Assembly: GCA_009760855.2 (NCBI GenBank)
Contig: WPIO01000137.1
Span: 744,001 to 808,000 of the forward strand
Direction of reading: 5' to 3'
Source: Cristatella mucedo
Taxonomy: Eukaryota; Bryozoa; Phylactolaemata; Cristatellidae
Length of the DNA: 64,000 nucleotides
Positions within the stretch are counted from its first letter, which is position 1. Every line of letters begins with the position of its first letter. The position numbers and the translations under genes are program-made. The notes under the pieces are model-generated. The model was not told the origin of the DNA and did no database searches. It was given only the letters and a program-made list of their open reading frames with translations. Positions 10,396 to 21,640 of the stretch are shown piece after piece.

Positions 10396-11060
10396 GCGAC
10401 TAAAACGACTTGATTTCTGTAACTCGGTGCTTACTAGCCTACCGGCATGCGCAATCAGGCGATTACAGCTGGTGCAAAGCTCTGCAGCTAGGCTTGTCTG
10501 TCGTGAACGTCACAGTTGCCACAAGCGGAGAGGCTACTCTAGGAGCGGAGAGGTCTCGCGTTCGCGGCGCGCGCTCGCGGCCGCGTCCCTTGGTTCGCTT
10601 GCGAGGCGTCGGCGCCATGGCCAAAGGCGCGAACGCCGCTACCGCTCGATGAGCGGGCTGGCCTGCCCGCGCCGCCGCCGGAGCGGCAGCGGCGGCAGCC
10701 GCTGCCACCCTGGAGCCAAGCGACGGCGAACGGTCAGCCGCTCGCGCGTTCTCCCGGACGCGCCTTGAGTGCGAGATGCTGGGCATCGAGAGTCGGCGGC
10801 GGCGCGACTTTGGGCGCAGTGCCCGACGCTGGGAGCTCGGCGGCAGCGGCGCCTAGAGCGCACCGGCTCGAGCCAGGGGGCGAGCTTAGCGCACGGCACG
10901 ACCGGCCGCTTCGGCTGCGGGGACTCAGAAAAGGCACGACCCGTAGATTCACAGTCTCCGCAAGACCTATTGCGTTTGCCTTTGCAGCAAATGCAAAGCG
11001 CCTAGGAAGAGATTGAGTTCTCTGAGGGCGCTTTATCAAGTGCATTAGTATTATTATAAT
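10396..11060 (+). mobile_element. L2 family A remnant with GC-rich replacement
   Basis: Positions 10396-10530 encode the family's LPACAIRRLQLVQSSAARLV segment. Positions 10975-11060 are the 3' hairpin tail followed by an ATT-rich end. Between them, about 450 bp of very CpG-rich unrelated sequence (10531-10974) stands where the C-terminus and 3' UTR should be. Confidence 0.75.
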
Positions 11061-11814
11061 TAAAAACGTAAGGGCCGGCTGATTCAAATGCCTCGTTTCT
11101 ATAAAGTATGTAAAGTAGAATTTCGTCGTGGCCATCAGACTCCCTTTGCATCAATCAATCGACTTTTGGAGGACTCGAACCAACGATCTGGGTCGCAAAA
11201 GTGCGACCATGTGAACCCTGAGCAAGACCCTGGGCCAAGAAGTTTCCTCCCGAGTCCCCTCTGCAAAGAAAGCAGCAGTGGCTTCGGGTCAGTGACTACG
11301 AGCTTTAATTCCAATTCTGACCTACTGTCAGGCTAGCCAGCCTCTGCACAGCTTCACTTCTAGTGGAATCGTTACAGCATTGGCAGTCGTACCAGATCTC
11401 TTGACAAAGAAATTTGTTTTTCCTTTATTTCCCTTGAGCATTTTCGACGGACATTTCGAAGCGCTGCTCCCAGGCTGAGCGTGGCTCTTGCTGCGATAAT
11501 TCTCACAAAAAAGGCTCGACCAGCTACCGACTCTCGTATACTCTCGCTACTTCTTTGCTGCTTACTCACTTCCTTCCTGCTTGTCTTGCTGTCCGCAGCA
11601 AGCTTATCACTTTTCTTTGTTGCGCGATATTGTCAAAGAAAAATATTGGCTGTCGAAAGAAGGCTCAGAACGGCTGAAACGTTTTTGGAAAACCTTCCAG
11701 CATAAGATAACTTTTCCTTCTGGCTGTGTGGAATGTCAGACTAAATTGCAGCGTCAGAAGGCATCTGATAAGTGAGATGCCGATTATGATTTGCCGAAAA
11801 TCTGTTTCAACTGC
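11061..11814. other. Unassigned sequence
   Basis: No recognisable gene or recurrent repeat. Small ORFs on both strands lack domain signatures. Confidence 0.45.
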
Positions 11815-13072
11815 TGCAAAGGGAAATGCAATTGAATGGTGAGTGATATCATGCTTTATAAGCAACGTGAAAAACATGGTTAGGGGTGACATGCACTGGG
11901 TCAGCATGCAAATGTGGTTAGTGGCAGCATGCACAGTGTCAGCACGCATAAGCACATCAAGGACGAATCACAGGGACCCACTAAATGCTGCCCTAAATAG
12001 GTGTGTTTTCAAGGTCCTTTTAAATGTGGTCAGTTCAGGGGATGCTCTGACGCTGGTCGGGAGGGAGTTCCAGGCTTTGGGAGCATACGAACTAAATGCA
12101 CAGTCTCCAAAGGATTTAAGGTTTGTACGAGGTATTGGTAAACTGTTGGATTCCGGAAAGCAGGTGGTACGATGCTTGGCCTGATGGGGGAGTATGTAGG
12201 AGAGATAGGCTGGAGCCAAAGAATAAAGTGACCTAAAAGTGAGCGACAAAACCTTGAAGTCGATCCGTTGCTTGATTTTGGAGCCAGTGCAGGTCGGCGA
12301 GAAGTCGTGTGATGTAGCAACTGCGACGCTCGCGACAGACAAGCCTAGCTGCAGAGCTCTGCACTAGCTGTAGGTACCTGATTGCATATGCCGGTAGGCC
12401 AGAAAGCAGTGAGTTACAGAAGTCGAGACGGGATGTCACGAATGCATGGACCGTGGTATTCTTATCTAAACAAGACCGAATTTTAGCAATATTATGAAGC
12501 TGAAAATAGGCAGCTTTGACTGTGGAGCTGATATGGTCGTCTAACGAGAGGTCGCTTTGGAATATGACACCTAGATTTCGAGCTGATTCGACAGGAGATA
12601 TGCTGGCAGAGCCAATTTTGAGCGTCAGCCTTTCCAATTTCTGAATCACACTGGGTTGGCCCATAACTAGTAAGTTAGTTTTGTCATCGTTTAGTTTTAG
12701 AAAATTTGCTGCCATCCATGTGCGGATGTCATCAATGCATGCAGCTAGTGAGTTGAGAGAATTTGAGGTGCTCGAAGGCTGGGAGGGATCGAAGCAAAGG
12801 TACAACTGAGTGTCATCCGCATAGAAGTGAAAGCCTAGATTGTGCTTGGCAATCACATCAGCAAGAGGCAGAGTATAAACCGTGAAAAGAACCGGACCTA
12901 GCACGGAGCCCTGAGGTACTCCATATTTCAGAGGTACTTCAGATAATCTTTGTCCATTCACGTCAATACTCTGGAGTCTCCCACTGAGATAGGACCTGAA
13001 CCAGTGCAGAGCAGTGCCAGTTATGCCCAGGCGAGATGAGAGGCGGTCTAGAAGAACTTTGTGATCTATTTT
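11815..13072 (-). mobile_element. L2 family A, best-preserved reverse transcriptase
   Basis: The minus-strand ORF 13081-12233 (282 codons) covers most of an L2-type reverse transcriptase: [42 protein letters not shown], the catalytic FHFYADDTQLYL, and LKLNDDKTNLLVMGQPS. After a frameshift near 12250 come the C-terminus and 3' UTR to about 11815. The usual hairpin tail is absent. There is no endonuclease part. The copy abuts a plus-strand fragment at 13070 through a short shared stretch (TTTTGTC). Confidence 0.9.
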
Positions 13073-13570
13073 GTCGCTCACTTTTAGATCCCTTCATTCT
13101 ATGGCTCCAGCCTATCTGTCAGATTTACTACCCCATCAGGCTAAGCATCGTACCACCCGCTTTTTGGAATCCAACAGTCTAGAAATACCTCGTACAAACC
13201 TTAAATCCTTTGGAGACCGTGCATTTAGTTCATATGCTCCCAAAGCCTGGAACTCCCTCCCGACCTGCGTCAGAACATCCCCTGACCTGACCACATTTAA
13301 AAGGAACTTGAAAACACACCTATTTAGGACAGCTTTTAGTGGGTCCCTGTGATTCGTCCTTCACGTGCTTATGCGTGCTGACACTGTGCATGCTGCCACT
13401 AACCACATTTGCATGCTGACCCAGTGCATGTCACCCCTAACCATATTATTCATTTTGTTTGTTTTTCAAGCATGATTTTACTTACCATTCAATTGCATTT
13501 CCCTTTGCAGCAAATGTAAAGCGCCTAGAAAGAGATTAAATTCTCTGAGGGCGCTTTATCAAGTGCATTA
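13071..13570 (+). mobile_element. L2 family A 3' end with intact tail
   Basis: A 93-codon open reading frame gives the reverse transcriptase C-terminus (FGDRAFSSYAPKAWNSLP, then LKTHLFRTAFSGSL). It is followed by the 3' UTR, the hairpin tail and an ATT repeat. It is an inverted repeat of 11815-12240. Confidence 0.9.
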
Positions 13571-13584
13571 TTATTACTAATATT

Positions 13585-13820
13585 ATCTAAACAAGCCCGA
13601 ATTTTAGCAATGTTTTGTATCTGAAAGTAGGCAGACTTGATTGTGGAGCTGATGTGGTTTTCTAACGATAACGAGTCTCCCACTCAGATAGGACCTGAAC
13701 CACTGCAGAGCAGTGCCAGTGATGCCCAGGCGAGATGAGAGGTGCTCTAGAAGAACTTTGTGATCGATGGTATCAAAAGCTGCCGAAAGATCGAGCAAAA
13801 CAAGCAGAGACACTCTATAA
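13585..13820 (-). mobile_element. L2 family A, internally deleted reverse transcriptase
   Basis: Reading on the minus strand, [20 protein letters not shown] through FRSYLSGRL is joined directly to the downstream region coding for the [13 protein letters not shown] segment. About 450 bp, including the YADD catalytic motif, is missing. Confidence 0.8.
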
Positions 13821-14340
13821 GATAAATAAATAGTTCCTTTTAGGTAGTCATTAATAGGGCTGCCTAGCGCCGTGCCTTGAGCCTCTGGTTGTACAAATGG
13901 GGGGGGGGAAGACTCCTACTTTAATTTGCGGAAAGAGGCTTCAGGGCAGTGCGCCTCCGGACTGAGATGTTTTGCTAATTTTGAAAGAGTTAGCTGTATA
14001 GCTTAAATTCAACAGGTGTATGGACTAAATGAAAATGCAATATTAATTAAGAGATTAATTAATTAATTAAGCTGAAACAACTCATTTTTAAGTGAAGAAA
14101 GGGAGCTTTTTAAGAAGATTTCGAACTATGTCCTTCACCTTGTGCCAAGTTTTTATTTTGATAAAAATCGATAGCCCTTCGGGAATTCAACACTGACCAC
14201 GCAATCCGAGATCTGAAAGGAGGCTCTAGCACCCTTTCAAGCCCAGTAGAAAAGAAAAATGCGTGCCTCTTCACAAGAAACACATGGAAAGCTGCTTTGC
14301 CGACAAGCCTCTCGAGTTCGAAATTCACGCTCAATTGTCG
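13821..14340. other. Unassigned AT-rich sequence
   Basis: Contains a G run at 13900 and TTAATTAA blocks around 14045-14075. No gene is recognised. Confidence 0.5.
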
Positions 14341-15560
14341 CGGCCGCGCGAGCTCGCCGATGACGAGACTACGCGGTGGTTAACGCGGCCATCGATTTTG
14401 GCAAGGCAGAGATCACCCGCGGAGAAGACCGCTGGTAGGAATATCGTCAGATAGGTGGCAGGCGTCGCGGGCGATCTCTTTTCGAATTTGGCGGACGTTC
14501 GCACCAGTTCGGCCCGTTGTAGTCGGCCAGTCGCAACGCGCGAGCGGCAACGGACGGTGCCCAGGATGCGCTCGGTATTGAGTAGCGCTTCCGGAAGTTG
14601 CTCCGAAAGCGCTGCGTCGGCGACGCTGCGTGCGGCAGCGCTGAGGTGCAGACCACCGGCAGCGGAAGCGGAAAGGGAAGCGCAGAGAAGCGTGAAGAAG
14701 GAGGCAGCTCGCGGGTCATGGCTGCTGAGCGTGGCGTGCGGAGATTGTCTAAAATGTTTAATTTTCTGGCAGTTCCTTGCTCGGAAAAATTCATCCCAAT
14801 TGAGCGGCTAGGAGCTGGAGAGGTCCGAAAAGGTTTTCGCGTGAAACTTCTTTGCGTAGCTCGCTTCCCGGTCAGGTAGCGCCCCCTGGGGGTAGACCGC
14901 GAAGCAACGCGCCGCGCCGCACGGCGCCGCTCGCTAGTCCATCCGCAGTGAAAAAGCGGCAGTTTTTTTTGAAAACAGAATTGGGTAGCAATCACCTGTT
15001 CTGGAAGCAGACTGTTCCATTCTGCGTCGCATCGCACGCGCACCGACGAGACGGGCTTTTCAGGCACTCGGAATAAAATGGCTACTTTACTCGTTGAGGA
15101 AAAGTCTGAATGTCGGCGTCGAAAGAGCGCGCGATCCGGGAGCCGTTTGCGAAGCTGTTTAAATTAAAGACGTGCTAGCGGCTCCATTTCCGGATACCGA
15201 AGCCGAAAGCCCCGAAGGTCAGGCTGCCTGACCTAGTCACGTAGGACCGCCTAAAAGTTTGTCGGCGGCCTCCGTTCGGAGAAAGAGTCTTCTGAGACGC
15301 GCGCGTACGCGCTCCGCTCAGGAAGGCTCTGTAGCCGTTCGCGAAATATGTTTCATTTTGAGTGAACTTGAAGCTCCGCGTCGGCTACGCGCCGTCCGGA
15401 ACCCAACGTCTGAATGCATGTGCGCAGCCGGCTCTGAAGAGCCTGAAGTGGCGGCTCGCTCTTTGGGCGCGCGCTAGCCTCGCCAGATCCGTCTGAAAAT
15501 AATTTACTCTCCTTTCGCCCCGCGACCTCAGCGAGTCCTTAGCGTACCGTTGACGGGGTA
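14341..15560. other. CpG-rich block, no recognised gene
   Basis: CpG dinucleotides are frequent and long open frames occur on both strands, as expected from GC content alone. None has a domain. It could hold a promoter or 5' UTR exon, but this is not shown. Confidence 0.5.
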
Positions 15561-15739
15561 CGGACATTCCCCTCGGACATTTCCCCCCTTTGGTAGGATA
15601 TTTCCCCACCCTGGAGTCGGACATTTCCCTCCCCGGGGTAGGGCATTTCCTCCACTCCCGTATCTAAATGCCATGATATAAACTGTATTGTTTACATATC
15701 TTGTTAAATGTTATATAGTATATAATATATAACATATTC

Positions 15740-16105
15740 CTACATTAAATTAAAGTCATTAGAAATGCGGTCGCTGTGGCCCGGGTTTTCGGCAGACCAC
15801 CAAATGCAAGGTCAAAGCTCTGCCCCGGGCGGCCAGCAGCAGACGCTCTCGGCAGCAGCCTGGAGCGCGTAGCAGTATCCTCGGCCGCCGCCGCCCCTCC
15901 CGACATCGGCTCCGCCGGCTACCGACCGTCCAAACCTCACCGCAGCCACCACCACAGTCGTTGCTGCACCGGGCGCCTCGCGTCGACCGCCCCCGCGCTG
16001 GCCGCACTGTACGCACTGGCCGTACCGCCTCCATCGGTGGTGCTATCGAGTCGCCGCTTATACTGAGTAGATTTTATTTCAATAGAGTGTGATTTCATTT
16101 GATCG

Positions 16106-16199
<94 letters not shown>

Positions 16200-17690
16200 T
16201 GTGTGTATTCTTAGTTATACATTCATCAACAAGGGGAAAAGTCCTACCCCGGGGGAATGTCCGGGGGAAATGTTCTAGAGTCCACCAGGGAGGAAATTTC
16301 GCGGGGCGAGGGGAAACGTCCGGGGGTAAATGTCCTACAACCCCGTTGACCCTCAAAGAATGATGGCTATCCCTGCGGCGACGGATCCGATGCGCGCGCA
16401 TGTCTATTGAAACGGCGCGAGCCTCGGGTGCTTCGCCAGCCGACGAGGCTCTAGAATGCCACTCTCCGGTGGGAGCCCAGTAGCATTCCCTCGAAGCCCG
16501 GCGATGGCCCCGAGAAAAGGACCGCCGCCGCCGCCGGGCTGCCGCCGCAGGCAGCGACGGCAGCCGCGGCGGGGAGTTGCGTTGAGGGGCCATTTTTGGT
16601 AATGGGCTGCTTGAACGGCTCATTTCGTCTGAGGCAACCCCGGCTGAGCCAGACATATAGCGAGAGCTTACGCCGTCTGGCTCCCCTCCGTAAGCCCTCG
16701 TAGGCGTGCCGACTCGTCGAAGCAGCCTTGCGGCGCCTCCGCTGCAGCTTTCCGAGATATCGCTGCAGGCAGCAGTTCTCCGCGGGAACGCCGCCGCCGC
16801 CGAGCGTCCGCGCGGGCGCTAATTAAGCTCGGGTCTCCCGCATCGCTCCTAAAAAAACACCGCTCAAAATACACGCACGCCGCACGCGCGCACGCGCGCG
16901 TGCGCCGCGCTCAGCCGCAAACAAGCTCCGGTTAGCCGACCGCAGGCCCACCGCAAGGCTATCGCCGACCGCTGCACAGGGCGGACGGGTGGGTGCGTGA
17001 CTGTCGCACTCGTCGCACCTGCCGCGGTCGCACCGCATCTGCTGCCTAGCGTCGGTTGCAACAACGGCCACTTCTTTTTCCCTCCAGCTGTCGACACTTT
17101 CGGGCTACGCTCGTTCAGCCGGTCGAGCACTCTCGCCTGGCGCTCCCCTCCGCAACGACCGGGCGGCGCGCTGCTGCAAATCGCGCTCGCCCGCCGCCGC
17201 CGACGGGCGCACGAGACGCGTCGGCGAATGCGCGCTCGCGCGCGACGCTGGCGGCGCTCTCGCCTTCATTCGCTCCGGCTGCGGCGACGAATGTCGCACA
17301 CTGGCTCTGCGTGAGTTCGGCCGCTCGCGCGACCGCAGTAGACGGGTTCGCTACGTGCCGCCGCCGCCGCTCGGTCGCCGCAGCCGCTCGCATCTAGCCG
17401 ATACCGGCGCCGCGCGGCGGACCGGTCCACTCGGTCCACCGCCGCCTGCGAAGCGGCTGCTCGGCCGCATCGCGCGCGCCCTGGCGAGCTTCGGCTGGCT
17501 CGGTATCGGGCCGTCTGGAGCGGTCCAAAATGCGCCTCCTCCTCCGCGATGGCCGCGTCGCCCGGAGTGTAACCTCTACCGACCGGGCGCATCAGCATTA
17601 TTGCGGCGGACGCAGTGGGCTAGCACCCACTGCGTCCGCCGGTATTGCAGTGGGCCATCAGCGTGGGTAACTGCACGAGCTGAGAATGAG
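15740..17690. other. CpG-rich block, no recognised gene
   Basis: Very rich in CpG and CGN triplet runs. Overlapping long ORFs on both strands are Arg/Ala-rich and read as composition artefacts. A GT/GCGT microsatellite lies inside. Confidence 0.5.
16107..16207. repeat. TA / GT / GCGT compound microsatellite
   Basis: An AT run, about 18 GT units, about 12 GCGT units and a final GTGT. Confidence 0.95.
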
Positions 17691-17693
17691 CGG

Positions 17694-18186
17694 TACTGTC
17701 CTGTCCTATCCTGTCCTATCCTGTCCTGTCCTGTCCTGTCCTGTCCTATCGTGTCCTATCGTGTCCTATCCTGCCCTGTCCTGTCCTATCCTGTCCTATC
17801 ATGTCCTATCCTGTCCTATCCTGTCCTATCCTGTCCTATCCTGTCCTATCCTGTCCTATCCTGTCCTATCCTGTCCTATCCTGTCCTATCCTGTCCTATC
17901 CTGTCCTATCCTGTCCTATCCTGTCCTATCCTGTCCTATCCTGTCCTATCCTGTCCTATCCTGTCCTATCCTGTTCTATCGTGTCCTATCCTGTCCTGTC
18001 CTGTCCTGTTCTGTCCTGTCCTGTCCTATCCTGTCCTGTCCTATCCTGTCAAATCCTGTCCTATCCTGTCCTATCCTGTCCTATCCTGTCCTATCCTGTC
18101 CTATCCTGTCCTGTCCTGTCCTGTCCTGTCCTATCCTGTCCTATCCTACCTTGTCCTGTCATGTCCTGTCCTGTCATGTCATGTCC
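17694..18186. repeat. CTGTC/CTATC pentamer satellite
   Basis: About 490 bp of 5-bp units, mostly CTGTC alternating with CTATC to make a 10-bp period. Variant units (GTGTC, ATGTC, CTGTT) concentrate towards the ends. One strand is almost free of G except in the TGT and CTGT positions. The long ORFs here (Leu/Ser/Cys/Pro/Tyr repeats) are produced by the repeat. Confidence 0.97.
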
Positions 18187-20935
18187 GCCCATCGTTTGAG
18201 TGCTGCGTCTGCTTGAGCAGAAATTTCTGGACGTCAAGCTCTGCACGCCTGGTCCGTCACCAGAGCGAACAGCAGCATAACATTTCAACGCTCCCTGCAC
18301 GATTGCGCCCAGTTTTGGGCCTAGCGGCCGAGCGGCGCGAACCACCGCTCGGCCGCTAGCAAGCTTCCGCTAGAAAGCGCCTCAGACTCCGCTTCGCAAG
18401 GAGCCGCCACCGCCGCAGCCACTTTCAGCGAGCCGCCGCTGCCACGGCCGCAGGGTTTTGCAACGCTCGCACACTGCCGCCGCCGCCAAGCGCGGCTACA
18501 AGCGTCTCCGCCTGGCTCAGCAGAAGCAGAAGGAGCGGCCGAGAGACGGTCTCACTGGCGCGAGATTGCCGACTCTGGTTTAGAGTTTGCCCGCCAGTCA
18601 TCGACAGCTTATGCAACGACGCGAACTAGGCGCGATTTTCAGCAACGCAGTCGTTGCAAGCAGTAGTGACTCGTACGTATGATAATGTATGACTGCAAAG
18701 GGTCGCGAGAATCGAAGCTCAATTGTCGGCAATTACACCGCCACACAATCTAGCTGTCTTCTTCTAGTGACAGTCAACATCGCGAATCTTGAGTTAACTT
18801 CTGTCAGGAATCACATGGTGTGTTAAGCCATTCGGCAGCAGCGTGTCGTCGCCCGGCGGCCATTTCTGTCGAATCATAAACGTGCTCCTCACGTGCTCCA
18901 TCGCAGATGGACTGCGGCAGTCCGCATCATGAGCTCGCCGCTCTGGTATTTGGCGAAGAAAAGGAGCCTAAAGTGCGTAAAGTGAGATCAGTCCGACAAG
19001 TGAAGCTGTCATAGATGAGCCGCTGGGAGCAGCAGCGATATTAGCACTTTTTATCTCCACTACCGTGCAAGGATCTCACTCGATTCGAGAATTTTTGTGA
19101 TCGCCGCGGAATTCATCCATGATATCTCTAGTCATATCGCGGCCCCTTAGCTCGCTTTCTTGCCCGAGATGCCCCATGCCTGCAGTATCGCAACGCCCCG
19201 AGATCACGACCGATGGCAACTCGGCAATCGACTTGAACCGGACGCCGACAAATGAGCAGCTCACGGACAAAGAAACCCGTGCGAAGCAGCCAGCGCGATA
19301 TTGAAGCGCGCGTAGGAGTGCGCACAGATGGTCTACCATTTTGCCCGACTGCCGTGCACGATCGCCGAGCGAGCGAAATATCGGCAGGCGTCGCGCCCAT
19401 CGCTGTGCGGCTGCGCTGCGATGTGATGGCCTGCGGTGCTTCGCCGGGTGGCAGCCGTCGCTGCCGCCACTGCCGGTGGTTCGCGTGCGTTCACATCGCT
19501 CAGTACAAAAGGCTCGTTGGAATTTTTCCGCCGTTACGCTACCTTTTGCGACTCGAGCACTCGAAAAGACGATTTCCTCATTTCGCGATAACGCACAGCA
19601 GACCGCCGAAGCGGACGCAGTCTCCGTTCCAAGTCACTTTTGACAGACGAGCGGCAATAGGGATGGGCAATAGCAATAGCAATAGCAAGGCAGGCATAGG
19701 GACGCAGGTCGGAACGAGCTAGTCTGTCTGCCGAAAGATGGCGGCCAACTGATGCTAGCAAGTGTAGCTACGCAAAGTCGGCAGTTTTCATCTGCCAGCG
19801 CGCTCCAGTCCACAATGGCGGGGCATGCACTGCAGTGCGGTCTTCGTCCGCCGGCGCCGTCTTGCCGAAGCGGCGCGCGCGCGCACGCGCAGCCGGCGTT
19901 GCGCCGCTCTCGGTGCGCCGCGTCGCCGGCTCCCCCGCGCCGCTCCGAGCGGGCGACGTCTCGCGGGCCGCTCGGCGCTGCGCCGGCTGCGGCTGTGCCC
20001 CGCCCTCCGTCCCTTCCCTGCGCCGCTCTGCTTCTTCGAAGCGCTCGCGCCGTCTTCAGTTCGAATTACTCGCCGCAGCCCTCGCGTAATGACGAGAGCG
20101 CGGGGGCGCGCTCTCGCGATGCGGAGCGGGCTATTTTAAATTCCGCAAAAATTGCGCGCGCCTAATTGGTCAGCGCCAAGACTTATTAGCTTCGGTAGCG
20201 CTCTCTCTCGCGGCATCCGGATGCATCGCGACTGTCCCAAGTGGCGACGGCGATCCGCCGCGCCGCGCTCTCGCTCGCGCGCGCGTCATAATTGAACCAA
20301 TCGAGGCGGCGGCGGCGGCGGGCCGCTGGGCGAGCGGAAGAGGTGCGGCGTCCGCGCCTCCTTCGCTCCAACAGCGTCGTACCTCGGGGCGGGGGCTGCG
20401 CGTCGGCAGCGCAGCGGCGGCGGCGCGGTTCAAAGAGATCGGCGCAATTGAGAGTCGTGGTCGTCGTCGGCGGCGGCAGCGGCAGCGGCGGCAGGTAGTT
20501 GCTCGGTGCTCCACTCGACGGAAGAGGAGGCGCTCTTTCTTTTAATCGCTAGGCGAGCGGCGGCGGCGCCGTTGCCAGCGGCAGCGACTAAGCGTTCTCG
20601 AAAAATGGCTCGGCAATGTCTGGCGAGGCGAGGCTCGCCGCTCGCGCACGCGCGCGACCCGTCTCGAGCGGCGCCCGAGCGGCGCGCGACCTCGAGCTAG
20701 GCCGGAGCTCGACCTCGACCTCGACCTCGAGCCGGAGGCCGGAGTCGCTCGCCGCGTCGCTGCTGCTGGCGCCGAACAGCTGGGCAAGAGCAGAGACGCG
20801 GCGCCGGCGCGACGGATCGGTCGCGCCGCGACGGTTTCAGCTACAAGCTCCGGCAGTCACCCGAGCGTGGCCACCGCGAGGCGGAATGTATTGGAGGGTG
20901 CGGTCAAGAATTTGTCTTTTTTGCGTCGTAGATTA
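18187..20935. other. CpG-rich block, no recognised gene
   Basis: CpG density is high, especially 19830-20900. I find no conserved protein motif in the long open frames. At 20705-20735 there is a short CGACCT repeat, and at 19665-19690 an AATAGC repeat. Confidence 0.5.
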
Positions 20936-20942
20936 GAAGTTA

Positions 20943-21640
20943 TAATAATAATAATAATAATTCACTTGATAAAGCGCGCTCAGAGAACTCAATCTCTTCC
21001 TAGGCGCTTTACATTTGCTGCAAAGTAAAATGCAATTGAATGGTGAGTAATAAATATCATGCTTGATAAACAAACAACGTGAATAACATGGTTAGGGGTG
21101 ACATGCACAGGGTCAGCATGCAAATGTGGTTAGTGGCAGCATGCACAGTGTCAGCACGCATAAGCACATCAAGAACGAATCACAGGGACCTGTCAAATGC
21201 TGTCCTAAATAGGTGTGTTTTCAAGTTCTTTTTAAATGTGGTCAAGTCAGGGGATGTTCTGACGCTGGTCGGGAGGGAGTTCCAGGCTTTGGGAGCATAC
21301 GGACTAAATGCACGGTCTCCAAAGGATTTGAGGTTCGTACGAGGTATTGGTAAACTGTTGGATTTCGAAAAGCGGGTGGTACGATGCTTGGCCTGCTGGG
21401 AGAGTAGATCAGAGAGAGAGAGGCTGGAGCCAAAGAATGAAGTGACCTAAAAATAAGCGACAAAACTTTGAAGTCGATCCGTTGCTTGACTGGTAGCCAG
21501 TGCTGGTCGGCGAGAAGTCGTGTGATGTGGCAACTACGACGCTCACGACAGACAAGCCTAGCTGCGGAGTTTTGCACCAGCTGTAATCGTCTGATTGCAC
21601 ATGCCGGTAGGCCAGCAAGCAGTGAGTTAAATCGACTCAA
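20943..21640 (-). mobile_element. L2 family A, 5'-truncated copy with complete 3' end
   Basis: It starts with an (ATA)n block and the hairpin tail, then the 3' UTR. On the minus strand it codes for LLAGLPACAIRRLQLVQNSA and DQHWLPVKQRIDFKVLSL, with a frameshift after SLAPASL. It is one of the cleaner copies, so probably a younger one. Confidence 0.9.

Noticed and set aside
11815-13570. Twin-priming (5' inversion) of one L2 insertion
   Set aside because: The two arms contain the same 3' part of the element, whereas 5' inversion gives non-overlapping parts.
17355-18359. A 334-codon plus-strand ORF and overlapping ORFs of Leu/Ser/Cys/Pro/Tyr repeats
   Set aside because: They are produced by the CTGTC/CTATC satellite, whose 10-bp period leaves all frames open.
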